Positions 36,501 to 46,629 of a DNA stretch of 64,000 nt are shown piece after piece. The DNA is from Saprospiraceae bacterium (GTDB taxonomy: Bacteria; Bacteroidota; Bacteroidia; Chitinophagales; Saprospiraceae). The notes beneath the pieces were generated by a model. The model was not told the DNA's origin. It ran no database searches and saw only the letters and a list, made by a program, of their open reading frames with translations. The stretch covers positions 35,843-99,842 of the forward strand of contig JADKAS010000019.1 in the NCBI GenBank assembly GCA_016715245.1, read 5' to 3'. The translations under genes were made by a program, and so were the position numbers. Each line of letters starts with the position of its first letter. Within the stretch, counting starts at the first letter, position 1.

Positions 36501-36794
36501 ATTCAGGATCTCGATATAGAGTTAAATGGAAATTCCTCGCTGGAAAAAAGGTATTTTGAAGCTCTGCCGGGTCTGGTATCAAGAGTATCCACTATTTTAT
36601 ATTCTATGTACGGGCACAGTTCTGATATACCGGCAACTCAAAAAAAATCTCTTGAACTTGCCAAGTCCGGATTTGATGTCGTCTACAAAAAAATCAAAGA
36701 AGTGGATGAAGAACTCAAACTTGTTCAGAAAGATCTTGAAGCTGCCGGAGTACCGTATATAAAAGGAAGTTTACCTGCCTACAGACCTGAATAA
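33540..36794 (+). CDS. Secreted VPS10/sortilin-like beta-propeller protein (BNR/Asp-box repeats)
   Basis: This 1084-residue protein has a signal peptide (LFFYLILYVSLTGQ). A long ten-bladed-type propeller (about 25-740) is built from repeated Asp-box motifs such as SLDGGLTWK, TVDGGTTWTK and TKDGGKTWTS. A beta-sandwich (FFLTIYDNAGNVIR, YVWDAKAL) and a helical C-terminal region follow. Proteins of this type are often annotated as glycosyl hydrolases or VPS10 domain proteins in Bacteroidota; true glycosidase activity is not shown. A related gene (37350-40516) is transcribed toward it, which suggests a duplicated pair. It is probably exported and binds peptides or glycans. Confidence 0.88.
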   Translation: MKSNILKYCVLFFYLILYVSLTGQQEKQKPDVSTFQFRSIGPSFMSGRIIDLAVHPDNPSVYYVGVACGGVFKTSNAGTTFEPIFENYGSYSIGCVQLDPNNPNVVWVGTGEANNQRSVGYGDGIYKSMDGGKSFTNMGLQNSEHIGEIIIDPNNSDIIYVAAYGPLWSNGGDRGVYKSLDGGLTWKQVLKISEYTGVADIVMDPRDSKVLYASAHQRQRKGYGYVSGGTESSLYKTVDGGTTWTKINKGFPSGDLGRIAIAISPINPDVLYIHLEAQNGQSGSYKSTDRGASWEKMSDYSTTGLYYSKIFPDPVQLDKIYVGDVFSKYSVDGGKTFQNIPAKNVHVDNHVIWINPKNNHHWLMGGDGGLYETFNQGQHWDYKNTLSITQFYRVSTDNSFPFYNIYGGTQDNSSMGGPSRTTNMAGIVNSDWFITQGGDGFESQVDWENPNIVYAQSQHGNLVRFDKKSGESVFIMPVELENEPALRWNWDSPLVLSSHNASRLYFGANKIYKSDDKGNSWRLISPDVTRQIDRNTLPIMDKIWSVDAIMKNSSTSIFGQSTSISESTIDENILYVGTDDGLIQTTVDGGKTWTKIDNIPGAPAMSYIPQIICSNHDKNVAYVVFNHHRYGDYKPYVFRTKDGGKTWTSIAADLPVRGSLYTIAEDHVNADILFVGSDFGVFVTLNGGKSWHAVKSGIPVIAIKDLEIQKRENDLVVATFGRGFYVLDDYSNLRVLAKEEELKNKILPVKAAWIFHESNPLGAWGGAKVGTMGDGFWSGENPPIGVVIRYNLTDIPKTIKERRTESEKEMIKKGTLKGYPSKDSLIAEDLEQMPFYFLTIYDNAGNVIRRIKQKPKKGINKYVWDAKALADHTLKPDAESGAASGLFVLPGSYSVELNMFDGEKTTTLTNRETFEIKNPGWATLPAQDLVKVQNFANECNDFARVVYGTNSHLQYLKETVKNLKAGVLVSLKTDMDVTAKLYKAEKSIQDLDIELNGNSSLEKRYFEALPGLVSRVSTILYSMYGHSSDIPATQKKSLELAKSGFDVVYKKIKEVDEELKLVQKDLEAAGVPYIKGSLPAYRPE

Positions 36795-36803
36795 GAAAAT
36801 TAT

Positions 36804-37208
36804 TTAATCAAATCTTCTTAATTCATGACCAGCAGTGTTTTTGTGCCGGAGTAATAATCTTTGACTTGTTATGTCACCCGAACTATCAAAAGTGTATTGA
36901 TGGTCAAATATATAATAGCCAATATTTACCAAAAAGTTTAAAGCGGCCATCCTGCTTGGGAATTCAATATTATCTCCAAATTTATCAGATACCCTTCTTT
37001 CCCTAAGGGTAAATATTGCAGTTTCCTGACCATAATCAATATCTATGAAGTATTTATTTGAAAATGGTTTGCGACATAAATTGGCTTCAATATAAGGTTC
37101 GTTGAGTTCTGAAATGGGTTTTGATTTGATGAAGTAACGTAGTGTATCATTACCGGAAACATTAGAGCAGGAAAAAATAATGAGAACAAAAGGTAAAAAA
37201 CGTTTCAT
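36804..37208 (-). CDS. Small secreted protein, function unknown
   Basis: This 134-residue protein starts at ATG 37208 with a signal sequence (FLPFVLIIFSCSNVSG, possibly a lipobox ending at the Cys). The upstream extension uses TTG. The mature part is polar with alternating strands and an AALNFLVNIGYYIFDHQYTF segment. No family is recognised. It lies between the two convergent VPS10-like genes, ending 10 bases after the first. Confidence 0.65.
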   Translation of the reverse strand: MKRFLPFVLIIFSCSNVSGNDTLRYFIKSKPISELNEPYIEANLCRKPFSNKYFIDIDYGQETAIFTLRERRVSDKFGDNIEFPSRMAALNFLVNIGYYIFDHQYTFDSSGDITSQRLLLRHKNTAGHELRRFD

Positions 37209-37349
37209 AAATCTTGATTTTAAGGTGAACAATGAATATGGCAAATATACCGCTATTTAAGCAGTGCATAAGTTACAGTTCCGTTAAAAACAGTTTAGAA
37301 AACATTAAAATTTTAGAAAATACTTTGACTTTGACAAGGTAAGAAACCA

Positions 37350-40300
37350 CTACTTCCAAAGAGCTCCGATACCACTTTCCCAGCATTTTTTATTTAACGC
37401 CGGTAAATCAGTTTTTAATAAATGTTCAGCTTCCGATTTATATATAAACCAGAGATCGTCCAGTTCTTTTTTTCTGTCCAGAGAGGGTTGATTTATTGAT
37501 GGAATTTCGCTTTCAGTATGGTTTATAAGAAACATATAGTCAGCTGTAAATTTATTTTCGAAATTTTCAACATCATCATAGGCTTTACTTTTCCTTTGAA
37601 TCATTTTATTATCCCAGGTTATTAATTTTTTTATCAAAGCGTTACCTTCATTTCTAAGACTGTCATAGGGCTTATCCATTGGTAGTCGAGATATTATTTC
37701 TGATAATTGTTTTTGTTTTGTAAAGAGTTCGTTTATAGTTAAAAACATAGTTGTCATCTTTTTTTCCAATTCCGACATTATTTCGTCAAACCTGATGTAT
37801 TCTTCTGTGGTTGTTGGGTATCCGGGATTGGGAAGTATTTCTGCAAAAGACTTGCTGATACCTTTTTCAGTAGTTAAAATGACCGTATACTTTCCCGGAA
37901 TGGCTTTGTGACCTTTATAACTTCCTTCGATATAGGTGTTGGCTACACCCGGAAATGTAGTATGCCTGAGATTCCACACAAATCGATTTAATCCTTTATT
38001 TTTGTGTAAAACAGGTTCCGCAGGTGGTCCTCCGTCATAAGATAAAAAAAGACTATCTTTCAGGGAAGTGAATTTTCTTACCGCTCTGCCTTTTTCGTCT
38101 ATTATTTCAATAGAGATATGTTCTTTTAAAGAATCCGGAATAAAGTAATACAATACCATTCCCGTTGCAGGATTTACTCCTCTGGAATAGTGTGAACCTT
38201 TAAAATTTTTAGTATTCCCATCCAGTTCACTTGATCCACTTACAAGAAATGTTGAAGGTGGCCGGAATATTTTTACTTCATTTACATTTTGAGAATATTG
38301 ATGAAAAAGAAATATATCATCCAAAATCCAAATAGATCTGCCGGAAGTAGCGGCAATCAAGTTGCCTTTGTGAAATTTGAGATCTGTGATAGGTGTTATG
38401 GGCAAATTTAACTGGAAAGAGTGCCATTTTATACCACCATTCCAGGAAATGAACAAACCCAGTTCACTTCCTGCAAACAGAAGGTCTTTTTTGTTAGGAT
38501 CTTCTCTGACTACCCTTGTAAAGGCATAACCCGGAATACCCTGGTTTATAGCTGTCCAGGTTTTGCCGTAGTCATTGGTTTTATATAATCCAGGGCTATG
38601 ATCGTTAAATTTGTACCTTGTAGTAGCGATATAAGCAGTTGCGGGGTCATGGGGTGAAATTTCAATGGCGTTAATCAGGCATTCTGAAAGGAAAGAAGGT
38701 GTAACATTTTTCCAGGTTTTACATCCATCTTTAGTCAGATGGACAAGACCATCGTCACTTCCAACCCATATAGTTCCTTTTTCATGAGGTGATTCAATGA
38801 CATAACTAATGGTTCCGTAATTTTCAGCACCGACTATTTCGTTTGTATAGGGACCTCCCCCTTTTCCTTGTTTTGATTTTTCATTTTTAGTAAGATCGGG
38901 AGACACTTCTTCCCAGATATGTCCATTATTTTTGTTCTGAGAAGAACCTGAGCTGCGTGATAATAGGTATTGACTTCATGTTGAGACCAAATAACAGGCG
39001 CATTCCAATTATATCTGTATTTCATACGGTTTGGCTCGAGGGCAAGATACTGATAAGGTGAGGGCATGACATTGGTTCCTGCCATATTTTTAGCGTCAAA
39101 ATATTCAATAGTGCCCAAATAGCTTCCTCCCATGACAAACCTGGGATTGTTGGGGTCAAATGCCAGAAAAGCACTTTCTCCCCCCGCTGAATAGGAAAGG
39201 CTGGTATTGTCAATACCACTACTTCCTTGTTGTCTGCTGGCCAGCCGAAAGGAAGTATTGTCTTGTTGTCCCGCATAAACATTGTATGGAAACAGGTTAT
39301 CTGCATTGAGTCTGTATATTTGAGCTGTAGGTAAATTGTTTTGAAGGGACCAGGTTTTACCATTGTTTACAGAAACGGAAGCCCCTCCATCATCAGCAAT
39401 AATCATATTTTTCGGGTCATCCGGATTTATCCACAGGTCGTGATAATCACCGTGCGGACCTTCAATATTTTCCCAGGTTTTTCCTCCATCCAATGATCGA
39501 AGAGCCGGAGCACTAAGCACATAAATTGTATTTTCATTTTTTGGATCTACAAATATTTCGATATAATACCATGCTCTTTGAACCAGACGATGATCACTGC
39601 TCACTTTTTCCCAGCTTTCACCTCCATTTTCAGAAAAAAATAGTCCCCCCAGTTCCTTTTCAGAATCACTTTCTATAAGGGCATACACCTTTTTACTATT
39701 GGAAGGAGCTACAGAAATGGCCATTTTACCCAATTCTTTAGGAAGTCCGGTTTGGATTTTAGTCCAGGTTTCTCCCGAGTCCGTACTTTTGAATAAGCCG
39801 CTTCCGTCACCACCACTGGTCACCTTCCATGGTTTTCGACCAAATTCCCACATAGCTGCGTAAAGTATCCTGGGATTATTAACATCGATAGATAATTCGG
39901 CGCACCCCGTGTTGTTGTTTACATACAAGGATTTCTGCCATGTTTTTCCCCCGTCAATAGTTTTATATATGCCACGTTCTTCCGAAGAGCTATATAGTGC
40001 GCCTTGTACTCCAACCCATACAATTTCCGGATTGGAAGGGTGAATAATGATTCTTGAAATGTGTTGGGATTTATCCAGACCCATCTTTTTCCATGTTTTG
40101 CCTGCATCTGTAGATTTATAGATACCATCGCCGTGGTGGGTCATAACACCTCTAACTGCATGTTCACCCATGCCGACATAGATAACATTCGGGTCATTGG
40201 GAGCGACGGAAACTGCTCCAACAGAGCCGGTAGTAAAAAAGCCGTCAGATATATTGAACCACGTCAAACCTATATCTTCAGTCTTCCATAAACCACCTCC

Positions 40301-40516
40301 TGTAGTGCCCATGTAATAGGTAGTTTTGTCTCCTTTTACTCCGGATACGGCAACAGATCTTCCTCCACGAAAAGGGCCGATACAGCGCCATTTTACATTA
40401 GAAAAATATTGATTATAGTCTGTTTCTGCATTTTTTACAATTTGAGTAAAAGGACTTTCAATACCTGTAAAAAGAATAGCACATAAACAGAAAATACTTT
40501 TGAAAAGGTGACGCAT
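37350..40516 (-). pseudogene. Second VPS10/sortilin-like beta-propeller protein, split by a frameshift
   Basis: The first frame (40516 to 38834) starts with a signal peptide (SIFCLCAILFTGI) and a propeller with Asp-box repeats (STDAGKTWKK, TIDGGKTWQK, SLDGGKTWEN). It leaves the family pattern at LLRT. An A5 run (T5 on plus strand, 38929-38933) with one added base restores NNGHIWEEVSPDLTKNEKSK, the start of the second frame, which continues to 37350 through more Asp-boxes, a beta-sandwich and a helical tail. Together they give ~1056 residues, like the convergent paralogue at 33540-36794. The single homopolymer indel may be an assembly error, in which case the gene is intact. Confidence 0.85.
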
Positions 40517-40727
40517 GTGGATTGATCTTATACATCAAAGGTATTATTAAATTAAGAGATTTTGGAATAATTATTCATATAAAAATTTGCTGGTGATTAC
40601 ATACAGGCAAACAGGTGGAAAAACTTCTATAATAAACTTTAGAATAAAGGCACTTCAGGCGTACACGGATTTTCAGAGTGAATTTATCATTTTTTAATTA
40701 CCTTTACATCCTTATAATACAAATAAT

Positions 40728-43700
40728 ATGAACCGTTTTCTCCCATACATTTTGAGTTTATTATCCTTTAATATGTTTTCTCAGGAAAAACCAAAATGGA
40801 ATGTAAACAATCCTCCGGGACAGAGCAAAGATGTGCAATTTACCGCTACTGAGGGAACCTGGTTGAATCTTGATGTCAGCCCGGATGGAAAAACGATTGT
40901 TTTTGATTTGCTCGGAGATATTTATAGTATGCCTATTAGTGGAGGCCAGGCAACCTGCCTCCGAAGTGGCCTTGCCTGGGAGGTACAACCAAGGTGGAGT
41001 CCTGACGGCAATAAAATATTGTTTACCAGTGATGTTGAAGGAGGGGACAATATTTTTTATATGGATTACAAAGGCGAAAATGTCAAACAAGTTACCAAGG
41101 AAAGTTTCAGATTACTCAATAACGCCATTTGGATGCCGGATGGTCAGTATATCATTGCCAGAAAACATTTTTCGTCATCAAGATCCCTGGGAGCAGGCGA
41201 AATGTGGATGTACCATATTTCAGGTGGTGAGGGCATGCAACTTACAAAACGAAAAAATGACCAGCAGGATGTAAATGAACCTTGTATATCCCCTGATGGT
41301 AAAAAACTGTATTACAGTGAAGACATGTATCCGGGTGGATATTTTCAATATAATAAAGACCCGAATAACGAAATTTTTGTTATTCAGAGTTATGATTTTG
41401 AAACCGGAGAAATCATAAGAATTACAGGTGGCAGTGGTGGCGCTTGCAGACCTCAGATTTCACATGATGGTAAATTTCTGGCTTTTGTGAGAAGGATAAG
41501 GGAAAACTCTGCTTTATTTATTCGGGAATTAGCCACCGGAAAGGAATGGCCTTTATATAACGATTTATCCAAAGACCAGCAGGAAGCATGGACCATATTC
41601 GGCGTGTATACGGGTTTTAACTGGACACCTGACGACAAAAACATCATCATTTGGGCAAAAGGAAAAATTCAGAAGATTGATGTTCAGACTAAAAAAGCTG
41701 TTGAAATACCTTTCAAAGTCACAGTAAATCATAAACTTATGGAAACGGTGGAGTTCGAAAACCCTGCCTTTGAAAACGAATTTGAAGTAAAAGTACTCAG
41801 GAATCTGGCTACTTCTCCGGATGGAAAAAAGGTAGTTTTTTCTGCGCTTGGAAAACTTTACGTATCTGATAATTTTGGTACACCCAAAACCTTGTTTTCA
41901 GGTGAATATATGGAAGCTGAACCTTCTTTCAGTTTTGATGGTAAAAAATTAGTGTATGTCACCTGGAATGATGAAACGTTGGGCACCATCAAACTATACG
42001 ATTTTACCACCGGACAAACCAAAACCCTGACTAAAGACCCGGCGATTTATAGAACTCCTTCTTTTTCTCCGGATGGAAATACCATCGTTTACCGCAAAGA
42101 AGGTGGCAATGGTCATCAGGGTTATCTCTACAGCCTGGAAGCAGGAATTTACACCACGAAAGTAGAAGGAGGAGAGCCGGAATTTATCACAGGAGAAGGT
42201 GAAAAGCCACAATTTTCAGCAACAGGTAAAGAAATATTTTTTACAACCGGGGGATTTTTATTTGGCTCCATTTCAAAAGCCTTTAAAAAGTATAATATTG
42301 AAGATAAAAAGACCCTTGTTGTTTTTAATACCAGCTATACCACCAATTTTGTTCCGAGCCCCGATAACAATTGGATAGCATTCACTGAATTACACAAGGT
42401 TTATATATCGCCCATGCCTGTGACCGGACAACCCATCGGAATTTCTGCCAAAACTAAAGCTGTTCCGGTAGCACAGGTCGCCAAAGATGCAGGCTATAAT
42501 CTTCATTGGTCGTCAGATAGTAAAAAGTTGTTATGGTCCTTAGGAAATGAATATTTTTCTGCACCCCTTGAAAAAAGATTTTTATTTTTGGAAGGAGCAC
42601 CAGACAGCATTCCTCCGATGGATTCAACAGGAGTAAAAATCCTGTTGAAAGTAAAGTCCGATAAACCTGTTGGAAAAATGGCTTTCAAAAATGCACAGAT
42701 CATTACCATGGAAAATAATCAGGTAATCAAAAACGGTACGGTTGTCGTCGAGGGCAACAAAATTGTATACGTAGGGGGAGCAGGCGGAGCACCTATTGAT
42801 AAAAACACCAAAGTGTATGACGTCAAAGGAAAAACGATCATGCCTGGATTGGTTGATGTTCACGCACATTTAGGTGCATTCAGAGACGGTATCAGCCCGC
42901 AAAAACATTGGGAATATTTTGCCAATCTGGCTTTTGGGGTGACGACGACCCATGACCCTTCTTCCAATAGTGAAATCACTTTTGCGCAATCAGAAATGGT
43001 CAAAGCCGGCGTACTGACAGGACCGAGGATTTTTTCGACAGGAACGATTTTATACGGAGCGGACGGTGATTTTAAAGCCGAAATCAACAGTCTTGAAGAT
43101 GCAAAATCTGCCATCCGACGTACGAAGGCATTAGGAGCTTTTTCTGTCAAATCCTACAACCAACCCAGGAGGGAGCAAAGACAACAAGTGATTGAAGCTG
43201 CGAGACAGTTGGGCATAAGAGTGGTACCTGAAGGAGGTTCGTTTTTTTACCACAACTTATCGATGGTGGCTGACGGTCATACCAGTATCGAACACAATCT
43301 TCCGGTAGCACCTTTGTATCATGATGTCATTCAGTTTTGGTCCCGGACAAAAACCAGTAATACTCCGACACTCATTGTCAATTACGGTGGTATCAATGGT
43401 GAATATTACTGGTACCAGAATACCGAAGTCTGGAAAAATAAAAAATTGTTAACTTTCACCCCGAGACCAGTGATTGATGCCAGGTCGAGGCATAGAACCA
43501 TGGTACCTGATGAAGAATATGAAAATGGGCATATACTGACATCAAAATCATTAAAGAAATTGAATGATCAAGGTGTGAAGATTAATTTAGGTTCACATGG
43601 TCAGATTCAGGGTTTAGGTGCGCATTGGGAGTTGTGGATGTTTCAACAAGGTGGGATGACAAATTACGAAGCCTTAAAATGTGCTACCATTAATGGCGCA

Positions 43701-43985
43701 AAATTGTTGGGCATGGAAAAAGAAATCGGATCCCTGAAGGTTGGAAAATTGGCAGATCTTATTGTCATCGACGGAAATCCATTGCTGGATATCCGCAAGA
43801 GCGAAAAGGTTATATACACCATGATCAATGGAAGACTATACGATACGGAAAATATGGATGAGATTGGCCATACTTCCAAAACAAGAAGCAAATTTTTCTG
43901 GGAACTCGAAGGCAGTGGCAATATTTTTCCGTTTTTTTCCGATACTCACGGCATCATGGGCGGAAAATGTGCATGTGGGCTATAG
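40728..43985 (+). CDS. Secreted TolB-propeller amidohydrolase
   Basis: This 1085-residue protein has a signal peptide (FLPYILSLLSFNMFSQ). An N-terminal TolB/WD40-type propeller (about 40-620) has repeated SPDGKxI motifs (DVSPDGKTIVFD, FSPDGNTIVYR). A C-terminal amidohydrolase domain (about 660-1060) has GLVDVHAHLG near residue 710 and a later LGSHGQIQGLG, plus ADLIVIDGNPL near the end, typical of the imidazolonepropionase/prolidase-like group. It would act on peptides or N-acyl compounds outside the cytoplasm. It diverges from the neighbouring VPS10-like gene with 211 bases between them, so the two may share control. Confidence 0.92.
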   Translation: MNRFLPYILSLLSFNMFSQEKPKWNVNNPPGQSKDVQFTATEGTWLNLDVSPDGKTIVFDLLGDIYSMPISGGQATCLRSGLAWEVQPRWSPDGNKILFTSDVEGGDNIFYMDYKGENVKQVTKESFRLLNNAIWMPDGQYIIARKHFSSSRSLGAGEMWMYHISGGEGMQLTKRKNDQQDVNEPCISPDGKKLYYSEDMYPGGYFQYNKDPNNEIFVIQSYDFETGEIIRITGGSGGACRPQISHDGKFLAFVRRIRENSALFIRELATGKEWPLYNDLSKDQQEAWTIFGVYTGFNWTPDDKNIIIWAKGKIQKIDVQTKKAVEIPFKVTVNHKLMETVEFENPAFENEFEVKVLRNLATSPDGKKVVFSALGKLYVSDNFGTPKTLFSGEYMEAEPSFSFDGKKLVYVTWNDETLGTIKLYDFTTGQTKTLTKDPAIYRTPSFSPDGNTIVYRKEGGNGHQGYLYSLEAGIYTTKVEGGEPEFITGEGEKPQFSATGKEIFFTTGGFLFGSISKAFKKYNIEDKKTLVVFNTSYTTNFVPSPDNNWIAFTELHKVYISPMPVTGQPIGISAKTKAVPVAQVAKDAGYNLHWSSDSKKLLWSLGNEYFSAPLEKRFLFLEGAPDSIPPMDSTGVKILLKVKSDKPVGKMAFKNAQIITMENNQVIKNGTVVVEGNKIVYVGGAGGAPIDKNTKVYDVKGKTIMPGLVDVHAHLGAFRDGISPQKHWEYFANLAFGVTTTHDPSSNSEITFAQSEMVKAGVLTGPRIFSTGTILYGADGDFKAEINSLEDAKSAIRRTKALGAFSVKSYNQPRREQRQQVIEAARQLGIRVVPEGGSFFYHNLSMVADGHTSIEHNLPVAPLYHDVIQFWSRTKTSNTPTLIVNYGGINGEYYWYQNTEVWKNKKLLTFTPRPVIDARSRHRTMVPDEEYENGHILTSKSLKKLNDQGVKINLGSHGQIQGLGAHWELWMFQQGGMTNYEALKCATINGAKLLGMEKEIGSLKVGKLADLIVIDGNPLLDIRKSEKVIYTMINGRLYDTENMDEIGHTSKTRSKFFWELEGSGNIFPFFSDTHGIMGGKCACGL

Positions 43986-44134
43986 AGGTTTAAAAACACG
44001 GAATGAAATACTTTCTAAAAGTAAGGATAGTTAAAAAGGTGTAAAAACATGAATAGGTTCGCGCTAAAAGATGAAATTAATCATCAGGGAGAGATGACTT
44101 ACATAAAGTTAAAGGGTAAGAAAATAAACTGACA

Positions 44135-46132
44135 TTAATCGGGTATCCTGATAATAAAAGAAGTTCCCTTTCCTTCGCTGGATTCTACATTTAATTCTGC
44201 ATTGTGCCCTTTGATAATATCGTGGGTGATACTAAGCCCAAGGCCGGTGCCTTCGGTTCCTTTTTTGGTGGTAAAAAAAGGTTGGAAAATTTTGTCCCGT
44301 ATGTTTGCCGGAATACCGGGACCATTGTCCTCTATAATAAGTAAAACGAAGTTTTTTTCTTTTTTAGTGGTAATGGTTAATGTTGGTAAATAGTTTTCAT
44401 CATTTTCAGCCATTTTTTTGCTGCGCATGGCATCAAAAGCGTTGTTGCAAACATTGATAATAACCCTTGAAAATTCTTCTTTATTCAAATGAACTTCGTA
44501 GATATTGTCATCCAGGTTCATCTTTATTTCTACCTGAATAGGGTTTTTAGCTGCGCGCATTCCCAGAAAACAAAGATTCACATATTCTTTCAGCAGGGTA
44601 TTGAGGTCTGTAGGTTCTCTTTTGCCACTGCCGCCTCTTGAGTGTAAAAGCATGGAACTGACAATATTGTTGGCGCGGGTGCCGTGTTCATGAATTTTTT
44701 TCAGATTTACACTAATATCAGAAAGAATAACTTTTACTTCTTCAGTGTGTGGATTCGAATCTGTTTTTTGCAATTCATCCATTGCTTCTTCAGTCAATTT
44801 GATAGAAAAATCAGAAAAATTATTGACAAAATTCAAAGGATTTTTAATCTCATGTGCAATGCCGGCAGTGAGCTGCCCAAGACTGGCCAATTTTTCCTGT
44901 TGTATGAGTTGTGCTTGAGTAGCCTGTAATTCAGAAAATGCTTGTTCTGAACGGTCTTTCTCTTTTTCAATTATCAAATTTGTTTTTTTAATAAACAAAT
45001 ACCTCCTGTACCAGGAAAAAGCGAACAAAGCCATTAATAAAAGTCCGACGCCAATAATAATAGTCAAAAATCGTTGATTTTTTTTCGTTTGCTTCAGGAG
45101 ATCAACTTCTGTTTGTTTTTTAGATATTTCATAGTTTGTACGTAAATCGGCAAGTTGCTGAACATTTTCTATGTTTATAATGCTATCTCTGTTTGCGATA
45201 TACGCTTTATAGTGTGACAATGATAAATCGGGATTTCCTGCTTTTTCATAAACTTCTGAAAGTGTTAAGTTGGCCCTACTGATCTGCTCTTTCATCTTGT
45301 TTCGGGTAGAAAGGTTCAGACTTCTTTTTGCATAAGACAAAGCAGCCTTAAAGTCATTTCGTCTTACATAAATATCCGACATGAAGGTAAGATAATCTGA
45401 TATTGCATTATGATCTTCAAGTTTTTCAAGGATGTTTAAAGCCTCATTGATATGGTATTCAGCAAGTTCATCTTTTCCTGAACTTGCGTAAACCATGCCC
45501 AGATTGCCTGAATTATAGGCTTTTCCAATAGGGTAATCGATTTTTTTAAGGATGGTTTCAGATTCCTTAAAATAGCCTAGTGCTTTATTCAGTTTATTGT
45601 TATGAAAGGAATCATCACCGGCATTTAACAAGGCTGCAATCAGGGTAATTGTGTCCTTGGTTTTCTTCAGGAGATTTATTGATTTTGTGTAATAAATTTC
45701 TGCATTTTCACTATTTCCGCTTTCAGAATATACATCGGCAATCGTAAGATAAGCGCCTCCCTCAAAGGATTTGTCCTTAATACGGGCAGCAACTTCTCTG
45801 GCTTTAAATAAAGCCTCTAACGCATAGGTCAGATCACCGCTTAACCTGAAGGTTTGACCTTTTTGGCTGTAACCTCTGTATAAAAACTGATCATTTTTGT
45901 AAACTTCAGCAGCCTCAATCAACTCATTTGCATACTTTAATGACTTTTTTGTGTCACTTGTATTGTATGACAAATTGAGGAGTAATTCCAGTTTATTAAT
46001 ACCTTTCAGATGACCTTGCCTGTAAATAACGTATAGGCTATCTGCGATTTTTTGATCCTGAGCAATCAATTTTAGCAAACAAAACAGTAATAAGCCCGTA
46101 AGCAAAATACAGGTTCTGAATCTTTGGACCAT
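44135..46132 (-). CDS. TPR-containing sensor histidine kinase
   Basis: This 665-residue kinase has a signal anchor (LLTGLLLFCLLKLIAQ) and an extracytoplasmic TPR array (about 60-320, with repeated A-Y-x-x-LG-type helices). A TM segment (355-374) and coiled coil (385-415) follow. A HisKA domain with GQLTAGIAHEIKNPLNF (phospho-His 427) and an HATPase domain (NVCNNAFDAM, DNGPGIP, EGTGLGLSI) end it. It has no receiver domain and no regulator gene adjacent. It lies 7 bases after a small gene (46140-46508) on the same strand, so the two are one operon. Confidence 0.93.
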   Translation of the reverse strand: MVQRFRTCILLTGLLLFCLLKLIAQDQKIADSLYVIYRQGHLKGINKLELLLNLSYNTSDTKKSLKYANELIEAAEVYKNDQFLYRGYSQKGQTFRLSGDLTYALEALFKAREVAARIKDKSFEGGAYLTIADVYSESGNSENAEIYYTKSINLLKKTKDTITLIAALLNAGDDSFHNNKLNKALGYFKESETILKKIDYPIGKAYNSGNLGMVYASSGKDELAEYHINEALNILEKLEDHNAISDYLTFMSDIYVRRNDFKAALSYAKRSLNLSTRNKMKEQISRANLTLSEVYEKAGNPDLSLSHYKAYIANRDSIINIENVQQLADLRTNYEISKKQTEVDLLKQTKKNQRFLTIIIGVGLLLMALFAFSWYRRYLFIKKTNLIIEKEKDRSEQAFSELQATQAQLIQQEKLASLGQLTAGIAHEIKNPLNFVNNFSDFSIKLTEEAMDELQKTDSNPHTEEVKVILSDISVNLKKIHEHGTRANNIVSSMLLHSRGGSGKREPTDLNTLLKEYVNLCFLGMRAAKNPIQVEIKMNLDDNIYEVHLNKEEFSRVIINVCNNAFDAMRSKKMAENDENYLPTLTITTKKEKNFVLLIIEDNGPGIPANIRDKIFQPFFTTKKGTEGTGLGLSITHDIIKGHNAELNVESSEGKGTSFIIRIPD

Positions 46133-46139
46133 TCAAGTT

Positions 46140-46508
46140 TTATTGTTTAATTCTGAGTTTTGGATCCTGTGAATAAGAAATGCCGTTTAATGTATATTGA
46201 ACATTATATCCTGTATCACCATTGGGAGTTGAGCTTCCGACAACTCCTTTCCAGGTACCGTCAGATTGTTTTGTTGGGTTCTGACTAAAAAGATCTACGC
46301 CAGGCTCAATAGTTACATTGTCAATTGAAGAAATATCTCCTCCTGCCCTGATAATTACATTTGAATCGGTAGTTACCAAAGTTACAAAATCGCTGTCATT
46401 TCCCGGATCAGATGTTTTGGTGCCATCATTAATGACCGGTGGAAACGGGTTTGCTTTGGTTGCAGTAAAAGTAATGGTAAAAGTCTGATTGCCTCCTCCT
46501 CCGCACAT
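46140..46508 (-). CDS. Small protein of unknown function upstream of the sensor kinase
   Basis: This 122-residue protein begins MCGGGGNQTFTITFTATKAN and is rich in Thr, Ser, Asn and Gly with several short beta-strand patterns. It has no signal peptide, TM helix or catalytic motif that I recognise. It precedes the TPR kinase by 7 bases, so it is almost certainly cotranscribed and perhaps translationally coupled. It could be a ligand, cofactor or regulator of that kinase, but that is inference from position only. Confidence 0.65.
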   Translation of the reverse strand: MCGGGGNQTFTITFTATKANPFPPVINDGTKTSDPGNDSDFVTLVTTDSNVIIRAGGDISSIDNVTIEPGVDLFSQNPTKQSDGTWKGVVGSSTPNGDTGYNVQYTLNGISYSQDPKLRIKQ

Positions 46509-46629
46509 AATATCAATTTTAGTTGGTTATATAAAAAAGTAAAGATAATTTATTTTTTTTTATCAAAATTTATTTCAGGTATTTTTATAAAAATGGAATG
46601 TTCTGATTGCATTTAAAAATAATTTGAAA

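Noticed and set aside
44049..44132. 27-codon frame between the amidohydrolase and kinase genes
   Set aside because: Too short, with no start context or conserved features to separate it from chance.
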